Source of the DNA: Oreohelix idahoensis
Lineage: Eukaryota; Mollusca; Gastropoda; Stylommatophora; Oreohelicidae
DNA length: 64,000 nucleotides
Assembly: GCA_024509875.1 (NCBI GenBank)
Contig: JAMPIV010000280.1
Span: forward strand, 282,229-346,228
Reading direction: 5' to 3'
The notes beneath the pieces were generated by a model. That model made no database searches. It worked only from the letters and a program-made list of their open reading frames with translations, and was not told where the DNA came from. Position numbers and translations under genes: made by a program. This document shows, one piece after another, positions 29,784-42,900 of this stretch; position 1 is the stretch's first letter, and each line of letters begins with the position of its first letter.

Positions 29784-30663
29784 ATTAATTGGGTTATGAG
29801 AAACTATACCCACAATGAACAATTAGGTATAAAATGGACAAATTGAAAATTCCTGGGGGAACCTAGATTTCGCAGATGATTTAGCATTCTTAAGTTCAAC
29901 ACCCAGACAATCCCAAGAAGCAGTAAATAATTTGTGTCATCTTTCGGTTAAAATAGGTCTCCAAATAAATGCCTCTAAAACTAAAGTTATGAACTTTTCT
30001 AACGAGACCTTTAATATCATCCTGAACGGGGAAAAACTACAGAAAGTTGAAAGTTTCAATTATTTAGGCAGTAAAATGACTCAGGATGGTGACACAACAA
30101 GAGAAATCCATACTAGAATTGCTTTGGCAGCTAGCGCCTTCAATAGATTATCTAACATTTGGAAATTACGATCATTGAATATACATACCAAGCTTCGTCT
30201 GTTTAATTCAAATGTTATCTCAGTGTTAACATACGGCTGTGAGAGTTGGAAAATAACAAAATCATTGGAGAACAAGCTGAATACATTCGAGAACAAATGT
30301 CTTAGAAAACTCATGAACATCAGGTGGAAAGAATTCAAGACTACTCGACAAATAAGAGAAGACTCTAGGCAGAAATATGTCTCCGACTATATAAGGAAAA
30401 GACGATGGTCATATATCGGTCATGTCCTACGAATGCAAAACAACAGAATACCATTGCAGGCACTCACTTGGGTTCCTGAGGGTAAGAGGAAAAAAGGAAG
30501 ACCAAAAGAAACACTCAGAAGAACAATAATAAGAGAAGGAAGAACGTTGGGATTAAACAATGTGCAAGAGCTAAGAGGAGTGGCGTCACAACGTACAACC
30601 TGGAGAGCACTGGTTTCTGCCTTATGCGCAGTGTTTGGTGCTTAAAGAATGTATTATTATTAT
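29784..30663 (+). mobile_element. RTE-like LINE (ATT tail), 5'-truncated
   Basis: TSD TAAATGACT at 29775-29783 and 30664-30672. Starts within the reverse transcriptase and ends in TATTATTATTAT. Another family of the LINE-A/-B type, well preserved. Confidence 0.92.
29870..30645 (+). pseudogene. LINE reverse transcriptase C-terminal part
   Basis: From LDFADDLAFLSS (catalytic FADD at about 29873) the frame runs open to the stop at 30643-30645. Motifs: INASKTKVMNF, FNYLGSKMTQDGD, RLFNSNVISVLTYGCESWK, NKCLRKLMNIRW, RRWSYIGHVLRM, WVPEGKRKKGRPKETLRR, ending SALCAVFGA. Upstream, WVMRNYTHNEQLGIKW lies in another frame, so there is a frameshift at about 29860. It lacks endonuclease and most of the reverse transcriptase and is not functional. 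Confidence 0.9.
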
Positions 30664-30802
30664 TAAATGACTGCATATATGTCTTCAAAGCTGAATATTT
30701 AAGCCTCTCCTTATGTAACCACTTTAATCAATGAAAAAAATAAAAAAATTATTAGTTGATAATAATGATATAATTATATAAAAATTCACTTACTAATGAA
30801 GA

Positions 30803-31500
30803 TTAATTAAATCCTTGCGCTTGGTGTGACTCAGCCAGTTTTGTAATAATTGGTTCTAAGTTTGTTAAAATCCTGTTACAAATCTGCAGTCTGTTTCGTT
30901 GCTTTTGTAGTAGCAACACTACTGCACTGAACCCCTTCTCTACCAAATACGACGTTGGGAATGCTGTAATTAGCAATTTAGTTTCACGCCAAAGAACGGG
31001 ATACGCAAGCCTCTGCTGGATCAAAATTTTTTCGCAATGTGTGTGACTGAATCGTGCTTTTGCTTCGAAGTCATTTTGTAGCTCAATTAATTCTTCTTGT
31101 AAATGTTGACTAACTTGTTCCACGTCTGATTCAAACGGATTAATCACCCAATCCAGTATTATTAGTTCTTGTAAGTCTTTAAATCTTATGCTCATATCAT
31201 TTTTAATAGCGTCAAAATGACTGCAATAAACCTCTAAATCTGAATCTTTAAGCCTGTCCCCACCTAACTGCAGTAAACATGGAAAATGAGAAAGTTCTCG
31301 GCGACTATTATTTTTTACATAATGTCAATTTGTTGATGAACCCCATGATAATTCCTTTCACTTTAATCAGACTGATCTCATTTCCTTGTAGCTTAAGAAG
31401 AACCTCATTTAACTTTTCAAATATATGTGAAAGATAGGCCACATCGTTTCGCAATACTTCTCTTTCGATTCTAAATTCTTCTTTGATTGAATCCAAAAAC
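30803..31500 (-). pseudogene. hAT transposase C-terminus (dimerisation region)
   Basis: First block (31496-31308): DSIKEEFRIEREVLRNDVAY, EKLNEVLLKLQG. After a frameshift come NNSRRELSHFPCL, DLEVYCSHFDAIKNDMSIRF, VINPFE, LIELQNDFEAKARF, YPVLWRETKLLITAFPTSYL, VEKGFSAV, KQRNRLQI, LTNLEPIITKLAESHQAQG and a stop. This is the hAT C-terminal region found in ZBED/SCAND3-type domesticated genes. The zinc finger and first catalytic half are absent. Confidence 0.88.
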
Positions 31501-31798
31501 TCTACTGTCTCCTGACAATGGTAACATCCCAGGTACTAAAATTTTGCGTTTGGAATCCTTGAAACACTCCATGGGACGCACAGCAAATAAAAACTATCGT
31601 GTTACAAGCTATGGGAAGGGGAATATCTTTTGTAATAGTTTCATATTGATTCTTGTAAAAATGTACACAACGCCCCCCTGAATGGAAGTAGCGAACTCCA
31701 ATCGTTGCGACCCATCAGAACGCCCCCAGACATCTTGAAAACGCCCCCCCCCCCCCTCAGTGGCGGTAACGATCCCGTTGAGAAACACTGCTGTACGT

Positions 31799-32063
31799 GA
31801 AAAGAGCATTTATTTACGTAAGTGGTAAACTATTGCAGACGACAGTGTTGGTTTACAGAACAAATGTCGGTTGAAATGAAGAACAGTGGGCCGTATGTTC
31901 GATATGACCTAAACAAAAACAAACAAAAAATAAATAAATAAAATAATTCAGAGGCGCAGTGTTTATGGGTTAAGGAGTCCTAACGACGCGGGCGACTTGT
32001 TTGGAAGGCATCGAAGAGCCAAATGTGGCGTTGGCTGCTGTGAACCAGATTTGTAGGATGCAT
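31799..32063. other. No recognised feature
   Basis: Spacer between two hAT elements, with an A-rich (AAACAAACAAAAAATAAAT) stretch at about 31913. Confidence 0.4.
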
Positions 32064-32071
32064 GTGATGTT

Positions 32072-33222
32072 CAAGGTTGCCACTCAAGTTCTAGAGATAA
32101 ACCCAGATTTTCTTCTATAAAAAACCCAGAAATACCCAGATTATTTTATGCCTCAAAACACTGGATAGACGATGCTTACGCAATCTTTTAGTGCAACGTT
32201 AGCACAAATAAGCTGTGTGCTACCAATTTTTATTTATTTCTTAATTTTTATTTTATTTTTTATTACCAAAAATTCACAATTATATAAAAATGATTTTATT
32301 AACACCGCAATATATGAACTTTTGAAAATGAGTTATTTTAACAGTAACATACTTACAGCAGTTACATTAACAAAATGTCCCTCAAATCAAATACAAAATG
32401 TTAGTTGTAACTTGTTACTGTTGAAAATTGTCACTTGTCAGCGACTCGGCATCCACGGTGACAACTTCTCCTTCGTCAAGATCATATGCATGAATGGACA
32501 ATGTGGAATCTTGATTGTGGAGTTCCAAAATCTTTGCATATCTCTGCCGACAACGTCCTTCTCGCACATCTTCAACAACATTTTTACTAGTATTAGACTT
32601 ATGACAAACTCCATCTTTGGCAACTGCTTGCTTGGCTAGTATACGATTGGAAACTGTTTCACACAAAAGCTTGTTGGTTTGTTTAGTTTTAACTAAGTTA
32701 ACCTTCGAAAACACTATTTCGATGCATGCCGAGGAGTGAGGTGGCGTGTGTGTCGTCATGCTCTTACAACTACCTAGCGTACCTTCATCATCGCTCATTT
32801 TATAATCTTATAATAACAAAAAAACAATATGCTGTTTATCTGATTAAGTCTGAAATTTAAAAAGAATACTTTAAAACACATCGCAAAAATGACTGAGTAT
32901 TGTAGATGACAGCCATTAACAGAATAACAGGAAATAGATAGTTGATGTAAACGAGTCAAAAAACAATGTCATTGAAGTGGTTAAAAACAAGAACTAAACT
33001 TAAGTGGAATTTAAAATATATAGCACATAATTTTTTACATTTAATTATAATATAAATATAATGTATAATGCTCAGTGCACAGAAAATACATACATTGTAA
33101 ATGTCAATTGTCAAATATACCCAGATTAATGCAGATTTGAAAGGGAAAAAACCCCAGATACCCAGACGGAAGCCAAAAGACCCAGATCTAGTAAAAAAAA
33201 ATACCCAGCTGTGGCAACACTG
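32072..33222 (-). mobile_element. Second hAT element, internally deleted
   Basis: TSD GTGATGTT at 32064-32071 and 33223-33230 (exact 8 bp). Ends CAAGGTTGCCAC and, reverse-complemented, CAGTGTTGCCAC. Subterminal regions at both ends are dense in the motif ACCCAGA (for example AACCCAGAAATACCCAGATT left; TACCCAGACGG, GACCCAGATC, ATACCCAGC right), probably transposase-binding repeats. 1151 bp. Confidence 0.9.
32415..32798 (-). CDS. Deletion-derived hAT mini-ORF (N-terminus fused to C-terminal tail)
   Basis: 127 codons from MSDDEGTLGSCKSM. The segment SKVNLVKTKQTNKLLCETVS NRILAKQAVAKDG resembles the end of the hAT dimerisation domain. It continues with an acidic tail (YDLDEGEVVTVDAESLTSDN). The N-terminal 30 residues would be the transposase start, so a large in-frame deletion joined the two ends. 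It has no catalytic residues. Whether it is expressed is unknown. Confidence 0.6.
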   Translation of the reverse strand: MSDDEGTLGSCKSMTTHTPPHSSACIEIVFSKVNLVKTKQTNKLLCETVSNRILAKQAVAKDGVCHKSNTSKNVVEDVREGRCRQRYAKILELHNQDSTLSIHAYDLDEGEVVTVDAESLTSDNFQQ

Positions 33223-33277
33223 GTGATGTTCTGTTCTAAAAGCTTGGATACCTTCACATATTGGCTTAGAATGAAAT

Positions 33278-33447
33278 TTTTTTTTTTTTTTTTTTTCGTA
33301 CGCCCGCTAATACTCGAGGCGAAATCTCAGGTTATTATTTTTTTAATGTCTAACCTGACATTGATTTTACGTGAGTATCCCTTTTTATCTTGTACAGAGA
33401 CAGGTGTCCCTCGCCATTCAGGCAGATACTCTCCGATTTCGGAGGTA
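33278..33447 (-). mobile_element. SINE-P, 5'-truncated copy
   Basis: TSD AGAATGAAAT at 33268-33277 and 33448-33457. Same 3' half and A-tail (T run at left) as the copy at 27759-28120. 170 bp; tRNA head missing. Confidence 0.92.
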
Positions 33448-33454
33448 AGAATGA

Positions 33455-33880
33455 AATGAAAAGGCGGATAAAGAAGCTAAGAAAATCAGAAATAATAGAA
33501 ACCAAATAAATGCGGGGATGAGTAAAACAGAGATCAAAAGCTTAATTAAAAGAATAATAACTGAGGAATAGACAGTAGAGTGGGATTGGAAGTCTGAAGG
33601 GCAGACATGCATATAAATTGGTCAAGGCTCCAATAAGAACGTGTCAGGTATCTAGAGAACTAACAAGTCGTGGCAATAAGAAACTTCTTAGACTGCAACT
33701 AGGAATAGGCTATTTTATAATAGAAGAACCTTACTGTGCAGAGTGTCTAGAAAAAATAATATAGAGCATTTCCTACTAAAATGTAGGAAGTATGAACAAC
33801 AGAGAAAACCAATATTAGATTATTTACAGACATGCAATTCATTCAAAACTGTAGAACCGGTGTTGAGAATAGATAGGCCT
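33455..33880 (+). mobile_element. Remnant of an RNase H-bearing LINE, C-terminus
   Basis: Degraded translation with KADKEAKKIRNN, MSKTEIKSLIKRI, CRVSRKNNIEHFLLKCRKYE and QQRKPILDYL. The C-x(n)-HFLLKCxKY motif is common after the RNase H domain of I/jockey-type LINEs. Several stops. A T run follows at 33890. Confidence 0.6.
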
Positions 33881-34090
33881 AGATAATATTTTTTTTTTTT
33901 TTTTTTTGGTTTCTTTAAATCGTTTCTTTTTTAGTTTTATTGTTTGTTTGTTTGGAAGGGGAGGTCACACACAAAAACATTCACACAGATTTGGTGGAGG
34001 GGGGAAGAAGGTACTATACTTCGGTATTTGAAATCTGACTTGAATTAGTACACCATATGTCTTAATTATAACCCAATAAGGGCTTAACGA

Positions 34091-37000
34091 CTGCCATCAA
34101 TGGTACCTATACCTTGTAGCGGTATGGCAGCTTGTGTACCCTGACAATCCCCAGAGCTATGCCAGTGGGAGTTTTACTCCTGGTAGGTTCAACCATGCTG
34201 GACTGGTCTGCGTGGGTAGGGGTGAGACAAAAGCTGGTACCCTGGTCCTCCAGGTTGGGGGTTTTAGCACAGGGCCGACACCCCTGTCTGTGTAAAAAAT
34301 CACACACGTTACGGAAACAGCAATAAATGGAAATACTTTGATGCGGGACGGACATCCGGAGTCTCAGGCTCGTATGACTGACAGTGGTGAAAGCCGAAAG
34401 GAAGCCACTGGCATGAAAACGGATGCCCAGACCGCAAAACACGAAACCAGAATTGGTTTTTGGAATGTCAGAACTATGAACGAGGCAGGAAAGCTGAGAC
34501 AGATTACAGCAGAGATGAGGAATTACAAACTACATATCCTGGGAATAAGCGAGAGCAGATGGACAGGGATGGGGAGAATAAAAACAGCTACAGGGGAAAC
34601 AGTACTTTATTCTGGTAGAGAGGACGGTCAGCACAACGAAGGTGTAGCCATTATCCTTAAGAAAGGAATGGAAAGGTCTCTACTGGAATGGAAACCCATT
34701 AACAACAGACTAATAAGAGCAAGACTGAGAGGGAGATTCACCAACACCACAATTATACAATGTTATGCACCAACAAATGACAGCGACGAAGAGATCAAGG
34801 ACGAGTTCTATCAACAGGTACAAAAGGAAATGGAAACTGTACCCAGGTACGATCTTATTATAGTAATGGGAGACCTAAATGCGAAAGTTGGAACACACAA
34901 TAATTATAACGAAAGAGTAATGGGGAAATGCGGCAGTGGAACAGTAAATGAGAATGGGGACAAATTAATAAGCTTCTGCAGTATTAACAACCTGGTCATC
35001 GGAGGAACACTTTTTCAACACAAAGAAGTGCACAAGTTAACATGGGAATCACCAAACGGACGAGACAAAAACCAGATAGATCACATAATGATCAATGGCA
35101 GATGGAGACATGCACTACAAGACGTGAAAGTAAGAAGAGGCGCAGATGTGGGAAGTGATCATCACCTAGTAGTAGCAAGACTGAAGGTGAAACTCAGAGC
35201 TGCTGGACCAGTTGCAGTCAAACAGAAAAGATACAACATCACGAAACTTAAGGACCCCCTCACCAGAAAAGCGTTTGTGGTCGACGTAAAGAGACGATAT
35301 CTGATTACCAAAAGCCAGGAAAGAACAGAGACCGACGATGTGGACCAGAAATTCAACACCATCTCAACAATATATAAAGAAAGCAGCAAGTCATGCTTGG
35401 GATTCCAGGAAAGAAAGAGCCAAGACTGGATAACACCAGAAACGCTAAACACCATAGCGAAGAGAAAGGAAATGAAAAGGAAGAAAACAGAAGCTAAGTC
35501 TCCCAGGTTAAAGGCAATATATAGTGAACAGTACAGTCAGCTGGACAAGGAAGTAAAACGTCAAACCCGTGCTAACAAAAGGACATTTCTGGATGACCTT
35601 GCAAGACAGGCAGAAGAGGCAGCACTGAGAAATGAACAAAGCACAGTTTATAAAATAACTAAAGCTATCAGTGGAAAACGAGGTGCAAACAACATAACGT
35701 TAGTAAGAGACAAGCAAGGAAATCTCATCACCACAGCACAGGGGCAGGAAACAAGGTGGGCAGAGCACTTCAGAGAAACACTGAATAAGGAACCACCAGA
35801 GACTCAGCTGAATGTTCCTGAGGCTGAAAGTGACTTAGACGTAAATACAGACATTCCACGAAAAGAAGAAATTATCACAGCTATCAAAGGGCTAAAAAAT
35901 GGAAAAGCGCCTGGTCACGACAATCTGAATGCTGAGCTATTCAAGACAGACCCTGAACTAGCAGCAGAACTATTAGAACCACTATTTGCACAAGTCTGGG
36001 AAACTGAGACAACACCAACAGAGTGGAGTAAAGGAATAATTGTCAAATTGCCCAAGAAGGGCGACCTTGCAGACTGCAACAACTGGAGAGGAATTACCCT
36101 CCTCTCAGTTCCCAGCAAAATACTAGGCAGGATAATCATCCAGAGAATTTCAAAAGCAGTTGACCATAAACTGAGGAAAGAACAAGCGGGCTTCAGAAAG
36201 AACAGAAGATGTGCAGATCATATATTTGCCCTCAGGAACATTATAGAGCAGTGCTCAGAATGGCAGAGACAGCTGTACATTAACTTTGTTGATTTTGAAA
36301 AGGCTTTCGACAGCATACACAGGGACAGCCTATGGAAAATTCTGAGGGCTTATGGAATTCCCAGCCGCATTGTTTCCATTATAAAAAGCCTCTATTCTAA
36401 CTTTACGTGCAGTGTTGGATCGAGTAATGTAACTTTCGAAGTGAAAACAGGAGTACGACAGGGATGCCCCTTATCAACAACATTATTTTTGACAGTCATA
36501 GATTGGGTGATGCGCCAGACAACAGAGGGCAGTCCAAGAGGAATTAGATGGACAACGTTTTCTACACTGGAAGATTTGGAATATGCAGATGACATTGCAC
36601 TGCTCGCGCATTCACACCAACACATTCAAGACAAAACTGATAGACTGAATAAGTATGGCCAGCAGGTTGGCCTGAACATCAATCTGAAGAAGACAGAGGT
36701 CATGACACTAAATGTGGGCAATCCTGAGCCAATAACAGTAAGGAACCAGAAGTTAGAACAGACAGACACATTTACTTACCTAGGAAGCATAGTAACACCT
36801 GACGGCGGAACAAGCAAGGACATTAACAACAGAATGAATAAAGCGAGAACAGCCTTTGCTACTCTCAACAACATTTGGAAGTCTTCCCAGTACAGCACAA
36901 ACACCAAATTAAGACTGTATGAGAGCTGCGTACTTTCTGTGCTTCTCTATGGTGCGGAATGTTGGAGAGTAACAGAGAAGGAAATGTCGAAACTGTCCTC

Positions 37001-37410
37001 CTTCCACACAATCTGCCTAAGGAAAATTCTCCGAATCTTTTGGCCAAACACCATCAGCAACCAAGAACTACTTATTCGGAGTAACCAGGAGGACATGCAC
37101 ACCATCATAGCTGGCAGACGCTGGAGTTGGGTTGGCCATGTCCTCAGAAGGGACCCTGATACCATCGCAAGAACAGCTATGCTATGGACCCCCGAGGGAA
37201 AGCGAAAGAGAGGCCGACCAAAAACAACTTGGGGGAGAACTGTGGAAGCTGAGATGCAAAGAATGAACCACAGTTGGGGCACTGTACGAAGGATGGCCGC
37301 CGACCGAGCAAAGTGGAATCAATTTGTTGCTGCCCTACAAGACGCCACCAGGCGTGATGGCCGCTGACTGCTTTGACGGTTGGCGGTTATGGATCAAAGA
37401 AGAAGAAGAA
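34091..37410 (+). mobile_element. LINE-A, full-length RTE-like retrotransposon
   Basis: 3320 bp, flanked by an imperfect TSD GGGCTTAACGA (34080-34090) / GGGTTTAACGA (37411-37421). It has a 250-bp 5' leader, one intact ORF and a 43-bp 3' UTR ending GGATCAAAGAAGAAGAAGAA. The tiny 3' UTR with trinucleotide tail and the absence of RNase H fit RTE-type LINEs. It is the only apparently intact autonomous element in the window and the likely helper of SINE-A. Confidence 0.93.
34341..37367 (+). CDS. LINE-A endonuclease / reverse transcriptase polyprotein
   Basis: 1008 codons from ATG 34341 (an in-frame TTG lies just upstream). An AP-type endonuclease occupies residues about 37-285: IGFWNVRTM, ISESRWTG, MGDLNAKVG, NQIDHIM and the catalytic SDHHLVVAR near residue 271. 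A basic linker follows. The reverse transcriptase covers about 500-800: NWRGITLLSVPSK, FVDFEKAFDS (about 648), GVRQGCPLSTTLF and EYADDIALLAHS (catalytic YADD, about 748). The C-terminal domain has FTYLGSIVTPDGG, SWVGHVLRRDPD (about 928) and a basic KRKRGRPKTTW patch. It nicks target DNA and reverse-transcribes its own RNA there. No RNase H, no stop and no frameshift, so it could be active. Confidence 0.95.
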   Translation: MRDGHPESQARMTDSGESRKEATGMKTDAQTAKHETRIGFWNVRTMNEAGKLRQITAEMRNYKLHILGISESRWTGMGRIKTATGETVLYSGREDGQHNEGVAIILKKGMERSLLEWKPINNRLIRARLRGRFTNTTIIQCYAPTNDSDEEIKDEFYQQVQKEMETVPRYDLIIVMGDLNAKVGTHNNYNERVMGKCGSGTVNENGDKLISFCSINNLVIGGTLFQHKEVHKLTWESPNGRDKNQIDHIMINGRWRHALQDVKVRRGADVGSDHHLVVARLKVKLRAAGPVAVKQKRYNITKLKDPLTRKAFVVDVKRRYLITKSQERTETDDVDQKFNTISTIYKESSKSCLGFQERKSQDWITPETLNTIAKRKEMKRKKTEAKSPRLKAIYSEQYSQLDKEVKRQTRANKRTFLDDLARQAEEAALRNEQSTVYKITKAISGKRGANNITLVRDKQGNLITTAQGQETRWAEHFRETLNKEPPETQLNVPEAESDLDVNTDIPRKEEIITAIKGLKNGKAPGHDNLNAELFKTDPELAAELLEPLFAQVWETETTPTEWSKGIIVKLPKKGDLADCNNWRGITLLSVPSKILGRIIIQRISKAVDHKLRKEQAGFRKNRRCADHIFALRNIIEQCSEWQRQLYINFVDFEKAFDSIHRDSLWKILRAYGIPSRIVSIIKSLYSNFTCSVGSSNVTFEVKTGVRQGCPLSTTLFLTVIDWVMRQTTEGSPRGIRWTTFSTLEDLEYADDIALLAHSHQHIQDKTDRLNKYGQQVGLNINLKKTEVMTLNVGNPEPITVRNQKLEQTDTFTYLGSIVTPDGGTSKDINNRMNKARTAFATLNNIWKSSQYSTNTKLRLYESCVLSVLLYGAECWRVTEKEMSKLSSFHTICLRKILRIFWPNTISNQELLIRSNQEDMHTIIAGRRWSWVGHVLRRDPDTIARTAMLWTPEGKRKRGRPKTTWGRTVEAEMQRMNHSWGTVRRMAADRAKWNQFVAALQDATRRDGR

Positions 37411-37421
37411 GGGTTTAACGA

Positions 37422-38119
37422 GATACTTTTTTTTTTAAATGTCCATTCATTTGCCACTCGATCTTTCCCGTGTTCTGAAACCAGATCTTCTGCTGTTGTA
37501 GATGCGTGGAGGTGATTTATCGAGCTCCATACTGTTGAGATCACATAATAACATATGCATATAAACAAGAAGTTTATATCGGCACTATATGATGTAATAG
37601 TATATGAAGGAGTAGATATAGCATTACATCACTTTCTATTAGAAAAAAAAGAAACAAAACAAAACTCAGAACATATTTAAAGAAGAAAACTATGTTTACA
37701 ATGTCCTCGAAGGTTCAGAGACGCTGTCACAGAATGTTTTACAACTGTGACTCGCCTATGCCTCATAGTCAGCATGTATAGATATTAGAGGATGAGTGAT
37801 TGTCATTGTTGGCGATGGCATGACACGAAGTCTGGGAGCTAAACTAAGGATAGCCAGTCATGTGACTGAGGGCTGCGCGAGGGGATTGCGTGAATATAGT
37901 TAACCGGACAGTGCGTTCGGAGAGACCAGCAAGGTTGCCGTCGAGGGAAGACGTGCATGGAGAAGATGATGGAGGATATTCTCTGGCCTACACCTGCTAA
38001 GTTTTGCCCAGCGTGATGCTGGAGATATTTGAGACAGGCTAGCATGAGTTCTTCTGCAAGTCAGTGAGTCTTTATGACGTAGCGTCTCTGGGTATATTGA
38101 TCTCCGTTGTATTTCAGTG
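37422..38119. other. Mostly unassigned; contains a LINE-B scrap
   Basis: Apart from 37548-37700 (LINE-B endonuclease fragment) I see only unique sequence. GC rises at 37830-38050, with no coding signal that I can support. Confidence 0.4.
37548..37700 (+). mobile_element. LINE-B endonuclease fragment
   Basis: ACATATGCATATAAACAAGA AGTTTATATCG, GATGTAATAGTATATGAAGG and CATTACATCACTTTCT align with LINE-B at about 9632-9720, the SDHHLL region. Not open. Confidence 0.65.
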
Positions 38120-38869
38120 CCGCACCTCTGATTCATGCTATACAGAGCTTCTACAAGTCTTGCAGAAATTATGTGAGGGCAGCAAACCATAAGTCAGAAG
38201 AGTTCAGGACCACCACTGGTGTAAGATAAGGTGATATCCTGTCACCTTACCTTTTCATACTCCTCATGGACGATGTCATTAAGGCATGTAAGGAGAGAAC
38301 AAGAAAGTATTCAGTGGGGTACTGGAAGAAGAGACAGGTCTGTATTTCAGAGCTGGCATTTGCTGATGATGTTGCGCTGATTGCTAAATCAGAGGCACAT
38401 CTCTAATCCAACCTGCAAGTCTGGAAGGAAGAGCTCGAGAAGAGAGGGATGGTCATAAGCAGCTGTAAAACAAAATCCATGGTGATATCACGAGAAGAAA
38501 GAAGACATCAGATTAAGCTGGGAGAACAGGTCCTGGAGCAGGTCGACCACTTTAAATACCTCGGAGCTATTATAGATCGAAAGGGAGGCATCAAAGAAGA
38601 GTTGGCCACTCGAAAAGCAGCAGCTGGGATACTTTTTAAGGCCATAAATCGAGGATTCCTCAGCAAGAGAGAGGTTGGTAAGAAAACGAAGATGGCTGTA
38701 TACCGCTCCACCTATGTCCCAGTCTTGACATATGGATGCGAGTCATGGGCAATGACTACAACCCACAAAAGCCAGATCCAAACCTCAGAAATGAGGTATC
38801 TGAGGAAGGTGTTTGAAGTAACAAGAAGAGACATAGTCCGCAACCAGACGATATGTCAAGGCCTAAAAT
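38120..38869 (+). mobile_element. LINE-C, reverse transcriptase part (left of Gmr-1)
   Basis: 5'-truncated copy encoding, from about 38125, FYKSCRNYVRAANHKSEEF, a VR*GDILSPYLFILLMDDV segment, ELAFADDVALIAKSE (catalytic FADD), FKYLGAIIDRKGG and LTYGCESWAMT, ending YLRKVFEVTRRDIV. The stops are a TAA in the GVRQGD motif and a TAA near 38405. Gmr-1 begins at 38875 and the LINE-C C-terminus resumes at 51325. About 33 bases at the junction are not found in the other LINE-C copy. Confidence 0.85.
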
Positions 38870-39383
38870 CCCACTGTTAAAGTCAGTTTTTTAAGCAAGG
38901 GGATTCAAACATTAATATTCTTGCATGTCAGGTCAAATTTTGTTGTTATCTCCCTTGATTTATTACTTGCACGTTTAAAATTATTTGATCGAGATTTTAT
39001 TCTCGAATAGCGTTCGAGACCTTTCCAGAAAGTTCTCGTATGAGCTCAACTCACGTCTCGCGTTTATCCACGCATGCGTGATTGTTGAGCGGGACTGAGA
39101 TACGGCAAATCCCGTGGCAGTCGTCTCTGGGTTTTTGGCCGGGAAGGAGCTCCGCCATGTTTTTTCTGACTGTGTGTACGGGGAAGATAGTTTTGTGAGA
39201 TTAAAAATGTTGGAGGTTCCCCCTGATATATATTTCTAAAGCGAGGATTGATGGCTTATATTTATGTGGCTTATTCCTGATGTTATCAGAGAAGGTAAAG
39301 AGAACATTTATATTATTTGACGCCAGGGACTTATATCGGCGTATTCCTATTGTTATCAAAGAAGGTAAAGAGAACATTTATAT

Positions 39384-39917
39384 ATTATTAGCACTGCGAT
39401 GCCTGCAGTTTGCTTAGAGGAGCCATTGAGATATTATTAGCACTGCGATGCCTGCAGTTTGCTTAGAGGAGCCATTGAGATATTATTAGCACTGCGATGC
39501 CTGCAGTTTGCTTAGAGAAGTCATTGAGATATTATTAGCACTGCGACGCCTGCAGTTTTCTTAGAGGAGCCATTGAGATATTATTAGCACTGCGATGCCT
39601 GCAGTTTGCTTAGAGGAGCCATTGAGATATTATTAGCACTGCGATGCCTGCAGTTTGCTTAGAGGAGCCATTGAGATATTATTAGCACTGCGATGCCTGC
39701 AGTTTGCTTAGAGAAGTCATTGAGATATTATTAGCACTGCGATGCCTGCAGTTTGCTTAGAGGAGCCATTGAGATATTATTAGCACTGCGATGCCTGCAG
39801 TTTGCTTAGAGAAGTCATTGAGATATTATTAGCACTGCGATGCCTGCAGTCTGCTTAGAGGAGCCATTGAGATATTATTATCACTGCGATACCTGCAGTT
39901 TGCTTAGAAGAGTCATT
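39384..39917. repeat. 49-bp tandem repeat in the 5' LTR, about 11 copies
   Basis: Unit ATATTATTAGCACTGCGATG CCTGCAGTTTGCTTAGAGGA GCCATTGAG, with variants AGAAGTCATT and a last divergent unit. The same array in the 3' LTR has about 9 copies, explaining most of the LTR length difference. There are no unique spacers, so this is not a CRISPR array. Confidence 0.95.
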
Positions 39918-39934
39918 GATCTATTGGATGTATT

Positions 39935-42555
<2,621 letters not shown>

Positions 42556-42900
42556 GTATTGAGCTATTGCGATTTACATGATGTGCTTAAACAGTGTCCT
42601 ATTGACAGTGTATCAGTGATGTCCTTGTTACTGTGGAGTAATAAATCGTAAACAACTGTACCACAGCCGTTTCAACATTTCCTGAATATCATATGTACTT
42701 TTGGTGTGTGTGTGTGATCATCAATGTCTTACATTAGGACTACACGCATTCGCGACCATTGACTTGTCTATACACCCACACACCGTGTCGGCCACCTGTA
42801 GGCCCGACCTGCTGATTGTCTTTCATCAGCGCAACTAATATAGACACATCTACACACACTATTACAGTGGTGGCCACAATACAGCTATACTCCTTCTACA

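Larger units (their letters stand above)
29411..31790 (-). mobile_element. hAT transposon, truncated, with nested LINE
   Basis: Ends CAGTGTTTCTCAACCCTGAT and, reverse-complemented, CAGTGTTTCTCAACGGGATC. The 8-bp TSD is CTGTGCGT (29403-29410) / CTGTACGT (31791-31798), one mismatch. Both subterminal regions carry CGCCCCC-rich stretches. Only the C-terminal part of the transposase is present, on the minus strand, and a LINE is inserted at 29784-30663. Confidence 0.92.

Noticed and set aside
39384..39917. CRISPR-like regular repeat
   Set aside because: The 49-bp units are directly tandem with no unique spacers, and the context is an LTR of a eukaryotic retrotransposon.
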